A stretch of 64,000 nucleotides of DNA from Clostridia bacterium (GCA_017613735.1 JAGADF010000010.1:106183-170182), one strand, 5' to 3'. Shown: positions 43,909-52,973, numbered from the stretch's first letter. The notes: generated by a model not told the origin, from the sequence alone. Program-made: numbers and translations.

Positions 43909-45792
43909 ATGGAAAAGGAAAACAAGGTAAGACTTGCGCGAATAATTGTTTCCGCCGTTTTGCTTGCGGCGGCGTTTGTTACGGATAAATTCCTTTCCCT
44001 GCCTGTCTGGGGCAGTTTGCTTATATATTTAATCCCGTATCTTGTCGCGGGCTTCGACGTGCTTCTCGAAGCGGGTGAAAACATTCTTCACCTTGAGCTT
44101 TTCGACGAGGATTTTCTTATGGCGGTTGCTACTCTCGGCGCGCTTGCCATTGGCTTTTTGCCCGACGCCAAGCCGCAGTTTGCCGAAGCCGTATTTGTTA
44201 TGCTGTTTTTCCAGGTCGGCGAATTTTTCGAAGAGCTCGCCGAGGGAAGAACAAGAAAATCCGTTACGACCTTAATGGATTTACAGCCTACTCTTACTCA
44301 TATTGAGCGGGACGGCGCTGTTTCGGACATTGAACCCGAAAACGTTGAAATCGGAAGTATCATTATTGTAAAACCCGGTGAAAGAATACCGCTCGACGGC
44401 GTTGTTACCGAGGGTAAAAGCTCGCTTGATACCAGGGCGCTTACCGGTGAAAGCGCGCCCGTTGACGTTTTCGAAAATGAAAATGTCGTTTCCGGCTGTG
44501 TTAATTTAAGCGGGCTTCTTAAAATAAAAACGACCTCGCTTCTCGGCGATTCCACGGCTGCAAGAATTCTTGACCTTGTTGAGAATGCCGCCGACAATAA
44601 ATCAAAAAGCGAAAGCTTTATTACAAAATTCGCTCATTACTACACTCCGATTGTCGTATTCTCGGCGCTTGCAATCGCGTTTATACCGCCGATTATTTCG
44701 GGCAGCTTTTCCCTTAATATTGCCAAGTGGCTTTACAGGGCGCTTACGTTCTTAATCGTTTCCTGCCCGTGCGCGTTGGTAGTTTCCGTTCCGCTTACAT
44801 TCTTCGGCGGAATCGGCAAGGCGAGCGAGGACGGCATTTTGATAAAGGGCGCGAATTATATGGATTCGCTCGCGTCACTGTCAACGGTTGTTTTCGATAA
44901 GACGGGAACTCTCACTCACGGCGTGTTTGAGGTAAGCGATATAAATTCGGTTTCGGGAAATGAAAAGGAATTGCTCTTCCTTGCCGCCTCGGCTGAAAGA
45001 TATTCGGTTCATCCCATAGCTCAGTCCCTTAGTGAAGCTTATTCGAAATACGGCGACGTCAACGATGCCGAGGTTGAAAATGTCGAAGAGCTTGCGGGAC
45101 TCGGCGTAAGGGCTGATGTCAACGGCAAAACGGTTCTCGCGGGCAATATGAAGCTTATGGAAAAAGAGGGCGTTGATTACGCCGCGTGCGACAAATCGGG
45201 CACGGTTGTCTATGTTGCCGCCGACGGTGAATTTCTCGGATTCATCCTCATTTCCGACACTCTCAAGAGCGATATAAGAAAAGCCCTTGAAAGCATTAAA
45301 GAAGAGGGCGTTGTAAAAACCGTTATGCTCACGGGCGACAAAAGGCAGATAAGCAACGAAATCGCCGAAACGCTCGGCATTGACGAAAACTATTCCGAGC
45401 TTCTTCCCGCCGACAAGGTCGAGAAGATGGAAAAAATCTTAAGCGAAAGAACTCAGGGCACGGTCGCGTTTGTAGGCGACGGAATTAACGACGCGCCCGT
45501 TCTCAAACGCGCCGACATAGGCGTCGCCATGGGCGTTCTCGGCTCGCAGGCGGCGGTTGAGGCAGCTGACGTTGTACTTATGGACGACAATGTTTCCAAA
45601 ATTGCCAAAGCGATTTCGATTTCAAAAAGAACAATTAAAATCGCAAGGCAGAATATTGTGTTTGCAATAGCCGTAAAGCTTCTCGTATTAATCTTTTCGG
45701 CGGTCGGCCTTGCGCCTCTTGCCCTTGCGGTATTCGCCGATGTCGGCGTACTTGTGCTTGCGGTAATAAATGCAATGCGAGCATTGAAATAA
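43909..45792 (+). CDS. cadA: Heavy-metal P1B-type ATPase (Zn2+/Cd2+/Pb2+ exporter type)
   Basis: Protein of 627 aa. Membrane segments at both ends surround the actuator (LTGESAPVDV near 182), the transmembrane metal motif SCPCALVV near 285, the phosphorylation site FDKTGTLTHG near 331, HPIAQ near 367 and the hinge GDGINDAP near 522. The CPC plus HP pattern fits divalent soft-metal exporters. There is no N-terminal HMA domain or His-rich tail, so specificity is by analogy only. A strong AAAGGAGG precedes the ATG. Confidence 0.9.
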   Translation: MEKENKVRLARIIVSAVLLAAAFVTDKFLSLPVWGSLLIYLIPYLVAGFDVLLEAGENILHLELFDEDFLMAVATLGALAIGFLPDAKPQFAEAVFVMLFFQVGEFFEELAEGRTRKSVTTLMDLQPTLTHIERDGAVSDIEPENVEIGSIIIVKPGERIPLDGVVTEGKSSLDTRALTGESAPVDVFENENVVSGCVNLSGLLKIKTTSLLGDSTAARILDLVENAADNKSKSESFITKFAHYYTPIVVFSALAIAFIPPIISGSFSLNIAKWLYRALTFLIVSCPCALVVSVPLTFFGGIGKASEDGILIKGANYMDSLASLSTVVFDKTGTLTHGVFEVSDINSVSGNEKELLFLAASAERYSVHPIAQSLSEAYSKYGDVNDAEVENVEELAGLGVRADVNGKTVLAGNMKLMEKEGVDYAACDKSGTVVYVAADGEFLGFILISDTLKSDIRKALESIKEEGVVKTVMLTGDKRQISNEIAETLGIDENYSELLPADKVEKMEKILSERTQGTVAFVGDGINDAPVLKRADIGVAMGVLGSQAAVEAADVVLMDDNVSKIAKAISISKRTIKIARQNIVFAIAVKLLVLIFSAVGLAPLALAVFADVGVLVLAVINAMRALK

Positions 45793-45996
45793 CCGACTAC
45801 TTTCAATAAAGACGGTACGGGAACCTATACTTACGGCGAAACAAAAATGGAGTTCACCTATGAGGATGACGGCAGTAAGGTAAGTATTCTCTACACCGGC
45901 AACACGATGCCGAGCGAGTATTCCTATACGGTAAACGGCAACGTCCTTTCCATCGAAGACAGTTTCGGCGAAAAGGTTGAATACACAAAGAAATAA
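45793..45996 (+). pseudogene. Remnant: C-terminal end of a lipocalin-like (DUF5640-type) lipoprotein gene
   Basis: Directly after the cadA stop codon the same frame reads 67 codons ending in TAA: FNKDGTGTYTYGETKMEFTY, then the DDGSKVSILYTGN and NGNVLSIEDSFGEKVEYTKK parts. This is the typical C-terminal half of small secreted proteins with a DUF5640-like barrel. There is no start, ribosome-binding site or signal peptide. The N-terminal half was evidently lost by deletion at the cadA 3' end. Confidence 0.75.
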
Positions 45997-46012
45997 TCGT
46001 ACATTTTTGAGC

Positions 46013-46048
46013 GGTCGGGTTGTCTTCGGACAGCCCGATTTGCTTTTT
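46013..46048 (+). terminator. Terminator after cadA and the remnant
   Basis: Hairpin TCGGGTTGTC/GACAGCCCGA (one G-T pair) with a TTCG loop, followed by TTTGCTTTTTG. Confidence 0.7.
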
Positions 46049-46063
46049 GCCCATATTTTGCAC

Positions 46064-46091
46064 TTGATTTAAGCTATAATTAATGTATAAT
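46064..46091 (+). promoter_or_regulatory. Promoter of the GH25 gene
   Basis: TTGATT, 16-base spacer, TATAAT. Transcription should start at about 46098, one base from the ATG. A second TATAAT at 46075-46080 lacks a -35 box. Confidence 0.6.
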
Positions 46092-46098
46092 AAATGCT

Positions 46099-47595
46099 AT
46101 GAAAAAAAGAGAGCAAAAACAGAAAATCAGGAAAACCCGCAGCGGGTTTTCAAAAAGATATACGCCGTCGTTTGTCGGCTTTTCCGTTATGCTCGCAATC
46201 GGTATGTATCTCATATATGTTCTTAACCTCTTATCATTAGGCTATCAGCCGCCCGTAAAGACCGAAGAGACCGAGCCTATGCTTATTGAAATTCTTGCGC
46301 CTTATACAGAAAAGGTTGAGGTTAAAAAAGAAGAGGAGAAGGACAGTAAATACAAGGTTAACAAGGACGTCAAAGCGCAGGTTGCCACGGGCGACGCAAA
46401 GGTCGACGAGGACGCGGGCGCGGCTCCCGTAAAGGACAATACCGTAAACGTCAGCGAGGTCGAGCCCGAGGTAACGAAAGATATTGCTTCCGTTACCCAG
46501 GTTAATCAGGCTGCCGTTTTCAAGTCAAAGCTTACCGAATACTCCTTCGCGGCGACAAATACAATGCAGGGCTGGAATATAATAAACAACAGTCTTTTCT
46601 ATATAAATCCCGACCACTCGGTTTTAACGGGCAATCAGATGATTGACTCGGTAAGGTACCGCTTCAACGAGCGCGGCGCGGTAGCTTCGCTTGTCGGCAT
46701 TGACGTTTCCCGCCATCAGGGAAATATCGACTGGCAGAAGGTCAGGCAGGCGGGCATTGATTTCGCCATTATACGCGTCGGTTTTCGCGGCTACGGTCAT
46801 AAGGGCAGCCTTAATATCGACGATAATTTCCATAAGAACATAAAGGGCGCGCTTGCGGCGGGTATAAGAGTCGGACTGTATTTTTACTCTCAGGCGATTG
46901 ATATTCAGGAGGCAATCGACGAGGCGAGCGTCGCCGTTCAGCAGGCGGCGGGGTATAATGTCACTTTCCCGATTTACTGTGATACCGAATACGCTCAGAC
47001 CGACCATTCCGGCAGGGCGGACAGACTTGATTTTGATGTCAGAACCGACTGCGTCGTCGCGTTTTGCGAAACCGTAAGGCAGGCGGGCTATACCGCGGGC
47101 GTGTATGCGAGCAAGTCGTTTTTCTATCATCAGCTCGATTATTCCCGTCTTTCGTCATATCAGACCTGGCTTGCCCACTACACAAAGAATATGACCGATT
47201 TCGGCTTCCCTTATCAGGTCTGGCAGTATACTGACAGCGCGCGGGTTTACGGCATTACACAGAACGTTGTCGACCTGAATATAGCGTACTATGACTATAC
47301 TTATAACAGCGATATGTCGAAGAAAGGCTCGGATGTTATTTTCTATTTCGATTACAACGACATTCTTCCCTATGAAACAGCCGAAAAAATGATAGGCGAT
47401 TACGCGAATGTCAAAACCGACGAGCATTATAATCAGACGCTCTCGCTTATTAATTCACTGGAGATTGACAGTGTCAAACAGACCTATAAAAAGGCGCTTG
47501 AGGTAGTCCATCTCGCGGTGCTTACTCAAAGGTGGTTTGACAACGTCACCTCGTCAGGCGGCGAAGAAAATACAACCGAAGAAACGGGCGAATAA
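46099..47595 (+). CDS. Membrane-anchored GH25 lysozyme-family glycoside hydrolase, probably leaderless
   Basis: Protein of 498 aa. A very basic start (MKKREQKQKIRKTRSGFSKR) and one membrane helix (about 28-50) anchor it with the rest outside. A Lys/Glu/Val-rich linker follows, then the GH25 domain (about 198-395) with VGIDVSRHQGNIDWQKV, AIIRVGFRGYG, GLYFYSQA, the acidic YCDTEYA and VWQYTDSARV. GH25 enzymes cleave the glycan of peptidoglycan. The last 100 residues are unassigned. No Shine-Dalgarno sequence precedes the ATG, and the -10 box ends only seven bases before it. Confidence 0.9.
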   Translation: MKKREQKQKIRKTRSGFSKRYTPSFVGFSVMLAIGMYLIYVLNLLSLGYQPPVKTEETEPMLIEILAPYTEKVEVKKEEEKDSKYKVNKDVKAQVATGDAKVDEDAGAAPVKDNTVNVSEVEPEVTKDIASVTQVNQAAVFKSKLTEYSFAATNTMQGWNIINNSLFYINPDHSVLTGNQMIDSVRYRFNERGAVASLVGIDVSRHQGNIDWQKVRQAGIDFAIIRVGFRGYGHKGSLNIDDNFHKNIKGALAAGIRVGLYFYSQAIDIQEAIDEASVAVQQAAGYNVTFPIYCDTEYAQTDHSGRADRLDFDVRTDCVVAFCETVRQAGYTAGVYASKSFFYHQLDYSRLSSYQTWLAHYTKNMTDFGFPYQVWQYTDSARVYGITQNVVDLNIAYYDYTYNSDMSKKGSDVIFYFDYNDILPYETAEKMIGDYANVKTDEHYNQTLSLINSLEIDSVKQTYKKALEVVHLAVLTQRWFDNVTSSGGEENTTEETGE

Positions 47596-47632
47596 AAAAA
47601 GAGGTACTCAGCCGAGTACCTCTTTTTTTTTA
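47594..47632. terminator. Bidirectional terminator between the GH25 gene and oadB
   Basis: Hairpin GAGGTACTC/GAGTACCTC with A7 on one side and T8 on the other. Confidence 0.93.
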
Positions 47633-47636
47633 TTAT

Positions 47637-48818
47637 TCATTTCCCGCCGAACATGAGCATTAAAAATCCTGCCGCGACAGCCGAGCCTATTACGCCCGCA
47701 ACGTTCGGGCCCATAGCATGCATCAAAAGGAAGTTCGAGGGATTTGCTTTCGCGCCTTCATTCTGCGACACTCTCGCTGCCATGGGAACTGCCGAGACGC
47801 CCGCCGAGCCGATAAGGGGATTGACTTTGCCCTTTGTGACGTAATACATAATCTTTCCGAAAAGCACGCCGCCCGCGGTCGAAAAGCTGAATGCGAGAAG
47901 ACCTATTCCTACGATTGCGAGTGTTTTAATCTGAATAAAGCTTTCGCCGTTCGCCGTTGCGCCGACGGTTACGCCGAGCATAATTGTAACGATATTGCAC
48001 AAAGCATTCTGAGCCGTGTCCGAAAGTCTTTCGGTGACTCCACTTTCCCTGAAAAGATTGCCGAGCATAAGCATTCCGATAAGCGGAGCGACGCTCGGAA
48101 GAAGAAGCGCGCAGAAAACCGTTACGATAATCGGGAAGATAATCTTTTCGGTCTTGCTTACCTTGCGAAGCTGTTCCATCTTGACCTCGCGCTGCTTTTT
48201 GGTCGTCAGCGCGCGCATAATCGGCGGCTGAATAAGTGGAATTAACGCCATATACGAATACGCCGCAACCGCTATCGAGCCGAGCAACTGGGGCGCTAAT
48301 TTCGAAGTCGTGTAAATAGCCGTCGGGCCGTCCGCTCCGCCGATAATTGCTATTGAAGCCGCCTCCTGCGGAGAGAAAAGACCGGTTGCGATTGAAATGA
48401 TAAAAGCGATATATATTCCGAGCTGCGCCGCCGCGCCGAGAAGAAGGCTCGACGGATTTGCAAGCAGCGGACCGAAATCCGTCATCGCGCCGACTCCTAA
48501 AAAGATAAGGCAGGGGAATATGCTCGACTTAACGCCCGCGTATAAAAGACGTAAAACGCCGTCGTCATACCAGTGTGCGCCCGCAACCGCCTGCGAAGCG
48601 TCCATAATTCCCGCGGGGTCTGCCATAAGTCCCGTGTTCGGAAGATTGGCAAGCATCATCCCGAATGCAATCGGCACAAGCAGCAGCGGCTCAAATTTCT
48701 TTACTATTGCGAAAACGAAAAGGGTAAAGGAAACAACAAGCATTACGGCTTCGCGCCAACCGAGCGAAGCGAAGCCCGATTGCATAAGCAGTTGTTTAAC
48801 CACTTCAACAAAGTTCAT
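47637..48818 (-). CDS. oadB: Na+-translocating decarboxylase, beta subunit (membrane pump)
   Basis: Protein of 393 aa, highly hydrophobic with about nine to ten membrane segments. It contains the family hallmarks PCLIFLGVGAMTDFGPLLANP, IGGADGPTAIYTTSKLAPQLLGS (with the conserved Asp for Na+ coupling) and FLLMHAMGPNVAGVIGSAVAAG. It couples decarboxylation of carboxybiotin to outward Na+ movement. It is last in the oad operon, 12 bases after the biotin protein gene. Confidence 0.95.
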   Translation of the reverse strand: MNFVEVVKQLLMQSGFASLGWREAVMLVVSFTLFVFAIVKKFEPLLLVPIAFGMMLANLPNTGLMADPAGIMDASQAVAGAHWYDDGVLRLLYAGVKSSIFPCLIFLGVGAMTDFGPLLANPSSLLLGAAAQLGIYIAFIISIATGLFSPQEAASIAIIGGADGPTAIYTTSKLAPQLLGSIAVAAYSYMALIPLIQPPIMRALTTKKQREVKMEQLRKVSKTEKIIFPIIVTVFCALLLPSVAPLIGMLMLGNLFRESGVTERLSDTAQNALCNIVTIMLGVTVGATANGESFIQIKTLAIVGIGLLAFSFSTAGGVLFGKIMYYVTKGKVNPLIGSAGVSAVPMAARVSQNEGAKANPSNFLLMHAMGPNVAGVIGSAVAAGFLMLMFGGK

Positions 48819-48830
48819 AAAGCGTCCCCC

Positions 48831-49157
48831 TTATGAAATAACCGCAAGAACGGCGTCGGTTTCGACCGTACCGCCCTTTGAAACGAGAATCTGGGAAACC
48901 GTTCCGTTAACGGGGCTGATTATTTCGTTTTCCATCTTCATAGCCTCAAGTATGAAAAGCACGTCGCCGGTTTTAACCGTATCGCCCTCGCTGACATTGA
49001 CCGAAAGAATTGTTCCCGGCATGGGGGACACAACCTTTTCGCCGTCGGCAGATACGCTTTCGACCGCGCTTCCTTTCTTTTCGGCTTTTATCTCTTCTTC
49101 GACTGCTTCGACCTCAACCTCGTATCTGTTTCCGTTGAGAGTTACAATGTATTTCAT
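48831..49157 (-). CDS. Biotin carboxyl carrier protein of the Na+ pump
   Basis: Protein of 108 aa. After a short N-terminal segment and a charged linker, residues about 40-108 form a biotinyl domain with the biotinylated Lys in FILEAMKMENEI. It carries CO2 from the carboxyltransferase to the beta subunit. AAGGGG lies eight bases before the ATG at 49157; a GTG three codons earlier is rejected. It is a separate protein here, whereas in Klebsiella OadA it is fused to the alpha subunit. Confidence 0.93.
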   Translation of the reverse strand: MKYIVTLNGNRYEVEVEAVEEEIKAEKKGSAVESVSADGEKVVSPMPGTILSVNVSEGDTVKTGDVLFILEAMKMENEIISPVNGTVSQILVSKGGTVETDAVLAVIS

Positions 49158-49169
49158 CCTTCGCACCCC

Positions 49170-49517
49170 TTAAATTTTTCTGATTGACTTGAAATTGATT
49201 TTATCAAGCTCTTTTCCGCTCTGAGCGCTGACCGCGGACATAATAATTGCCGTTTCCTCTTCGTTTACGCCCTCAAGCTTAAGCTCGCCGTCTGATTTTG
49301 TATTTTTCTGGCTTAAGTCAAGCATTTTTACGGGCTTCGGGAAAGGCTTTTCCGCCGACGGCGCAACGGCTTTCGGCTTGTCTTTTCCGAAAAAACGAAT
49401 AAGCCTTGACAGTATTAATATAAATACCGCTATTACTATCAGCTCGAGCATAACCACGAGCATACCTGTAAGTGAAATCACAAATGCGTCTGAAAGTGTA
49501 ACGTCGCCCTGCCACAT
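49170..49517 (-). CDS. oadG: OadG-family gamma subunit of the Na+ pump
   Basis: Protein of 115 aa with one membrane helix (about 12-40: FVISLTGMLVVMLELIVIAV) and a cytoplasmic tail, the OadG pattern. It holds alpha and beta together. The C-terminal part (GVNEEETAIIMSAVSAQSGK) is typical of the clostridial fused version. AGGAGG precedes the ATG. Confidence 0.88.
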   Translation of the reverse strand: MWQGDVTLSDAFVISLTGMLVVMLELIVIAVFILILSRLIRFFGKDKPKAVAPSAEKPFPKPVKMLDLSQKNTKSDGELKLEGVNEEETAIIMSAVSAQSGKELDKINFKSIRKI

Positions 49518-49528
49518 AAAATGACCTC

Positions 49529-50920
49529 CTAATCAATTCTCTCTATCGAATAAGCTAAGGTGCCGCTCTTTGCGGCAGCTTCCTTCTTTTCCCTGTTTTT
49601 GAAAAACTTTTCCGCCTGGGCGGGGAAAGCTATATAAGAAAGGACGTCCTCGTCGCTCTTTGCCGTGTCGCCGAGCTCTTCCTTTGTCTTTTCGAACATA
49701 GGCTCAAGCAAATCCGCGTAACGGCAGGTTATGGGTTCCGTTTCGCCGAGGATTTTTTTCTGCAGCTCCTTGTTGACCTCGCCCGGAGCCTTGCCGTATT
49801 CGCCGTGAAAATACGCCTTGACCTCTTTTGAAACTGTCTTGTATCTTTCGCCCGTAATGACGTTTGCCGCCGCCTGAACGCCGACCATCTGGCTCATAGG
49901 CGTAACGAGGGGAGGGTAGCCGAGGTCTTCCCTTACTCGCGGAGTTTCGAGCAGAACCTCGTCTAATTTTTCGAGCTTGCCCTGTGCTTTAAGCTGCGCG
50001 ACAAGATTTGAAAGCATGCCGCCGGGCACCTGATAATTAAGCGCGTCGGTATCGGTCGTGAGCACGACGGGATTAAGGAGTCCGTTTTTAATTACTTCGT
50101 TTCGGTAAGGCTTGAAGAAATCGTTTATTTCCTTAAGCTTTTTCATATCAAGACCGATTTCGAAGCCCTGTTCCTTAAGCGCGTAAACAAGAGTTTCCGT
50201 CGGAGCCTGGGAAGTGCCGCCCGAAAAGCTTGAAATAGCGGTGTCAAGCACGTCTGCGCCCGCTTCCGCAGCCTTCATAAGCGACATAAGAGCCAGTCCC
50301 GTGGTCGAATGGGTGTGAACGATTATTGGTAAATCGGTAGTCTCTTTCAATGCCTTTACAAGCTCGTATGTTTCCTTCGGGCTTATTATGCCCGCCATAT
50401 CTTTTATACAGATTGAGCCTACGCCCATTTCTTCCATTCTTTTTGCGAGGGAAATATACATTTCGAGGTTGTGGATGGGACTTTTCGTATAACAGATTGC
50501 GCCCGACGCGATTGCGCCGCATTTTACGGTTTCGTCGACGGCGACCTGAATATTCCTGAGGTCGTTAAGCGCGTCGAAAATACGGATTATGTCGATGCCG
50601 TTTTCAACGCTCTTTCGCACGAACATCCTTACGACGTCGTCTGGGTAATGTCTGTAACCCAAAAGATTCTGCCCTCTTAAAAGCATCTGAAGCTTGGCGT
50701 CGGGACATTTTTCGCGGATTTTGCGGAGTCTTTCCCACGGGTCCTCGTTTAAGTAGCGAAGGCACGAGTCAAACGTCGCGCCGCCCCAGCATTCAATCGA
50801 GTAGTAACCCGCATCGTTAAGCTTGGGCAGTATCGGCGCAAAGTCGTCAAAGCCCATACGCGTAGCGATAAGGGATTGATTTGCGTCTCTCAATACTGTT
50901 TCGGTAAACTGAATTTTCAT
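49529..50920 (-). CDS. oadA: Oxaloacetate decarboxylase alpha subunit (carboxyltransferase)
   Basis: Protein of 463 aa starting MKIQFTETVLRDANQSLIATRMG. It has the carboxyltransferase barrel with ECWGGATFDSCLRYLNEDPWERL, the catalytic Lys in CIKDMAG and the metal site VHTHSTTGLA, plus the PYC/OADA conserved domain. No biotin domain is fused. No biotin carboxylase gene is present, so the set is a decarboxylase pump rather than pyruvate carboxylase. It leads the operon oadA-oadG-biotin protein-oadB. Confidence 0.94.
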   Translation of the reverse strand: MKIQFTETVLRDANQSLIATRMGFDDFAPILPKLNDAGYYSIECWGGATFDSCLRYLNEDPWERLRKIREKCPDAKLQMLLRGQNLLGYRHYPDDVVRMFVRKSVENGIDIIRIFDALNDLRNIQVAVDETVKCGAIASGAICYTKSPIHNLEMYISLAKRMEEMGVGSICIKDMAGIISPKETYELVKALKETTDLPIIVHTHSTTGLALMSLMKAAEAGADVLDTAISSFSGGTSQAPTETLVYALKEQGFEIGLDMKKLKEINDFFKPYRNEVIKNGLLNPVVLTTDTDALNYQVPGGMLSNLVAQLKAQGKLEKLDEVLLETPRVREDLGYPPLVTPMSQMVGVQAAANVITGERYKTVSKEVKAYFHGEYGKAPGEVNKELQKKILGETEPITCRYADLLEPMFEKTKEELGDTAKSDEDVLSYIAFPAQAEKFFKNREKKEAAAKSGTLAYSIERID

Positions 50921-50966
50921 CCTGATAACCTCTTCCGGACCTGATTAAGTCCAACTTTCACCAATA

Positions 50967-50985
50967 CCAATATACCATATATTGG
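50967..50985. promoter_or_regulatory. 19-bp palindrome on the oad promoter
   Basis: CCAATATA-CCA-TATATTGG, a perfect 8+8 inverted repeat that covers the -10 box of the oad promoter. This is where a repressor would be expected to sit. Confidence 0.55.
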
Positions 50986-50997
50986 GCTGAAATACAA
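50969..50997 (-). promoter_or_regulatory. Promoter of the oad operon
   Basis: Reverse strand TTGTAT, 17-base spacer, TATATT, about 50 bases before oadA. Confidence 0.7.
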
Positions 50998-51085
50998 GTA
51001 ACGCCGCAAAATTTGGCGTTTTGATTATAATTTTACCGTTCAGGCGAAAAATATTAGTCATATTTAAAGGCAATAACGATATTTC

Positions 51086-51114
51086 TTGCAAATAGCGGTA
51101 AAATAAGATATACT
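51086..51114 (+). promoter_or_regulatory. Promoter of the 51.1-kb membrane protein gene
   Basis: TTGCAA, 17-base spacer, TATACT, 31 bases before the start codon. Confidence 0.75.
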
Positions 51115-51145
51115 TATATGTAATGAAATGATAAGGAGAAATACT

Positions 51146-52960
51146 ATGGACCCTATTCATGTTGATTTCACAAAAGGCTTTCCGGGTAAAAAAAGCGACG
51201 GGGAAAACGTCGTTGTCATTCCTCCCGAAAAGGCGACGCTTAAAAGAGTAATAGCGATAATAATGACTCTTGTTATCGGCGCGATTGCATACTACTTTAT
51301 GCTTCCTGCTCTCAATTTCAAGGCTACTGAGCTTTATATATTCTTCGGCTTGCTCTGCTTTGTCTATATCGGCGTTACCATGCTTCTGACAAAGGCTTTT
51401 ATGAAGCCGGAATACGCCCCGTATGTAAGGCAGCGTTCTAAAATTCCGTTTATTATTATCGCCGCGCTTATAGCTGTCTGTATTATCGGCTGGCTTTTCG
51501 GCGCAGTTATTTTCAGGGCGAAGGCGTACAGCCGTATTATTACCGTTGAGTCGGGCGATTTCAGCGAGGACGTTGCGAACATTGACTTCTCATCTGTTCC
51601 CCGCCTTGACTCGGACGCGGCGAACGCAATCGCAACAAGAACTCTCGGCGACCTTTCCGATATGGTTTCGCAGTTCGCCATTTCCTACGAATCAACCCAG
51701 ATTAACTATAAAAACCTTCCCGTAAGAGTAACTCCGCTTGAATACGGCGATATTTTCAAGTGGTTTAAGAATACAAAGAACGGTCTTCCCGCTTATATCA
51801 TTGTCGATATGACCACTCAGGAGGGCAAATTAATCCGACTTGAAAACGGTATGAAATATTCTACCGCCGAGCATTTCTCACACTTTCTTATGAGAGTGCT
51901 TCGTTTCAAGTACCCGACTTATATGTTCGACAGCCCCAATTTTGAAATCAATGAAGAGGGCAAGCCGTTCTGGATTGTTCCGATTATTGATAAGACAATC
52001 GGTCTTTTCGGCGGTACCGACGTTATAGGCGCGGCGGTCGTAGACGCGTGCACGGGCGAGACTGCGGTAATAGCGACCGGCGACAGTTCGAAGGCAAAGC
52101 TTAAAACCGCATATACCGTAAACGACGAACAGTGGCAGTGGATTGACAGGGTTTACTCCGCTACGCTTGTCAACGAGCAGTTCAATTATTACGGAAGATA
52201 TTCGGGCGGATTCTTCAATTCGATTTTCGGTCAGCAGGACGTAAAGGTTACCTCGGCGGGTTACAATTATCTCGCACTGAACGACGACGTATATATGTAT
52301 ACGGGCGTTACCTCGGTAGTTTCCGACCAGTCGATTATCGGTTTTACACTTATTAACCAGAGAACAAAGGAAGCAAAGTTCTACCTTGTTTCGGGCGCGC
52401 TTGAAACCTCGGCGCAGACGTCTGCCGAAGGTAAGGTTCAGCAGTATGAGTATACGGCTACGTTCCCGCTGCTTCTTAATATCAGCGGCGAGCCGACGTA
52501 TTTCATAGCTCTTAAGGACTCAAGCAGCTATGTTAAAATGTATTCAATGGTTAACGTCAAGCAGGCTACGGTTGTCGCTATAGGCGCCTCGCTTTCGGAG
52601 TGTCTTGAAAATTATGCGGCTGAGCTCAAGTCAAACGGCATAGGCGTTGACATTGACGTTGACGCAATAAGCGAAAGCGAAAATCAGCCCGTTCAGGAAG
52701 AAAAGACAACAACTACGATTACGGGCGTTATTTCCGATATACGTTCTCAGGTTGTCAGCGGCGAGACGGTTTATTATATTCAGATAAGCTCGCTTGACAC
52801 CTACTATTCGGTAAAGGCGTCGGTCTATGAGCAGGCGGTCATCCTCAACAAGGGCGACAAGGTCACAATCGAGTACAAGAAAGATGCGAAGGGCGATATA
52901 ATAACAGCCGTTTCCGTCAAGCTCGAAAAGACCAAAGCAAAGGAAAAAGACAAAGATTAA
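51146..52960 (+). CDS. Membrane protein of unknown function with large C-terminal domain
   Basis: Protein of 604 aa. Three membrane segments lie at about 35-55, 62-82 and 100-125. The remaining 470 residues face one side and contain repeated beta-rich stretches (for example FWIVPIIDKTIGLFGGTDVIG and DDVYMYTGVTSVVSDQSIIG). The last 80 residues (ITGVISDIRSQVVSGETVYY onwards) look like an OB-fold-type strand set with a Lys-rich end. I do not assign a family with confidence. Monocistronic, with promoter and terminator. AAGGAG precedes the ATG at 51146. Confidence 0.75.
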   Translation: MDPIHVDFTKGFPGKKSDGENVVVIPPEKATLKRVIAIIMTLVIGAIAYYFMLPALNFKATELYIFFGLLCFVYIGVTMLLTKAFMKPEYAPYVRQRSKIPFIIIAALIAVCIIGWLFGAVIFRAKAYSRIITVESGDFSEDVANIDFSSVPRLDSDAANAIATRTLGDLSDMVSQFAISYESTQINYKNLPVRVTPLEYGDIFKWFKNTKNGLPAYIIVDMTTQEGKLIRLENGMKYSTAEHFSHFLMRVLRFKYPTYMFDSPNFEINEEGKPFWIVPIIDKTIGLFGGTDVIGAAVVDACTGETAVIATGDSSKAKLKTAYTVNDEQWQWIDRVYSATLVNEQFNYYGRYSGGFFNSIFGQQDVKVTSAGYNYLALNDDVYMYTGVTSVVSDQSIIGFTLINQRTKEAKFYLVSGALETSAQTSAEGKVQQYEYTATFPLLLNISGEPTYFIALKDSSSYVKMYSMVNVKQATVVAIGASLSECLENYAAELKSNGIGVDIDVDAISESENQPVQEEKTTTTITGVISDIRSQVVSGETVYYIQISSLDTYYSVKASVYEQAVILNKGDKVTIEYKKDAKGDIITAVSVKLEKTKAKEKDKD

Positions 52961-52973
52961 TCGGTAAAAAAAT

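Noticed and set aside
49529-50920. Pyruvate carboxylase subunit B rather than oxaloacetate decarboxylase
   Set aside because: No biotin carboxylase subunit is encoded nearby and the gene is grouped with the membrane beta and gamma pump subunits.
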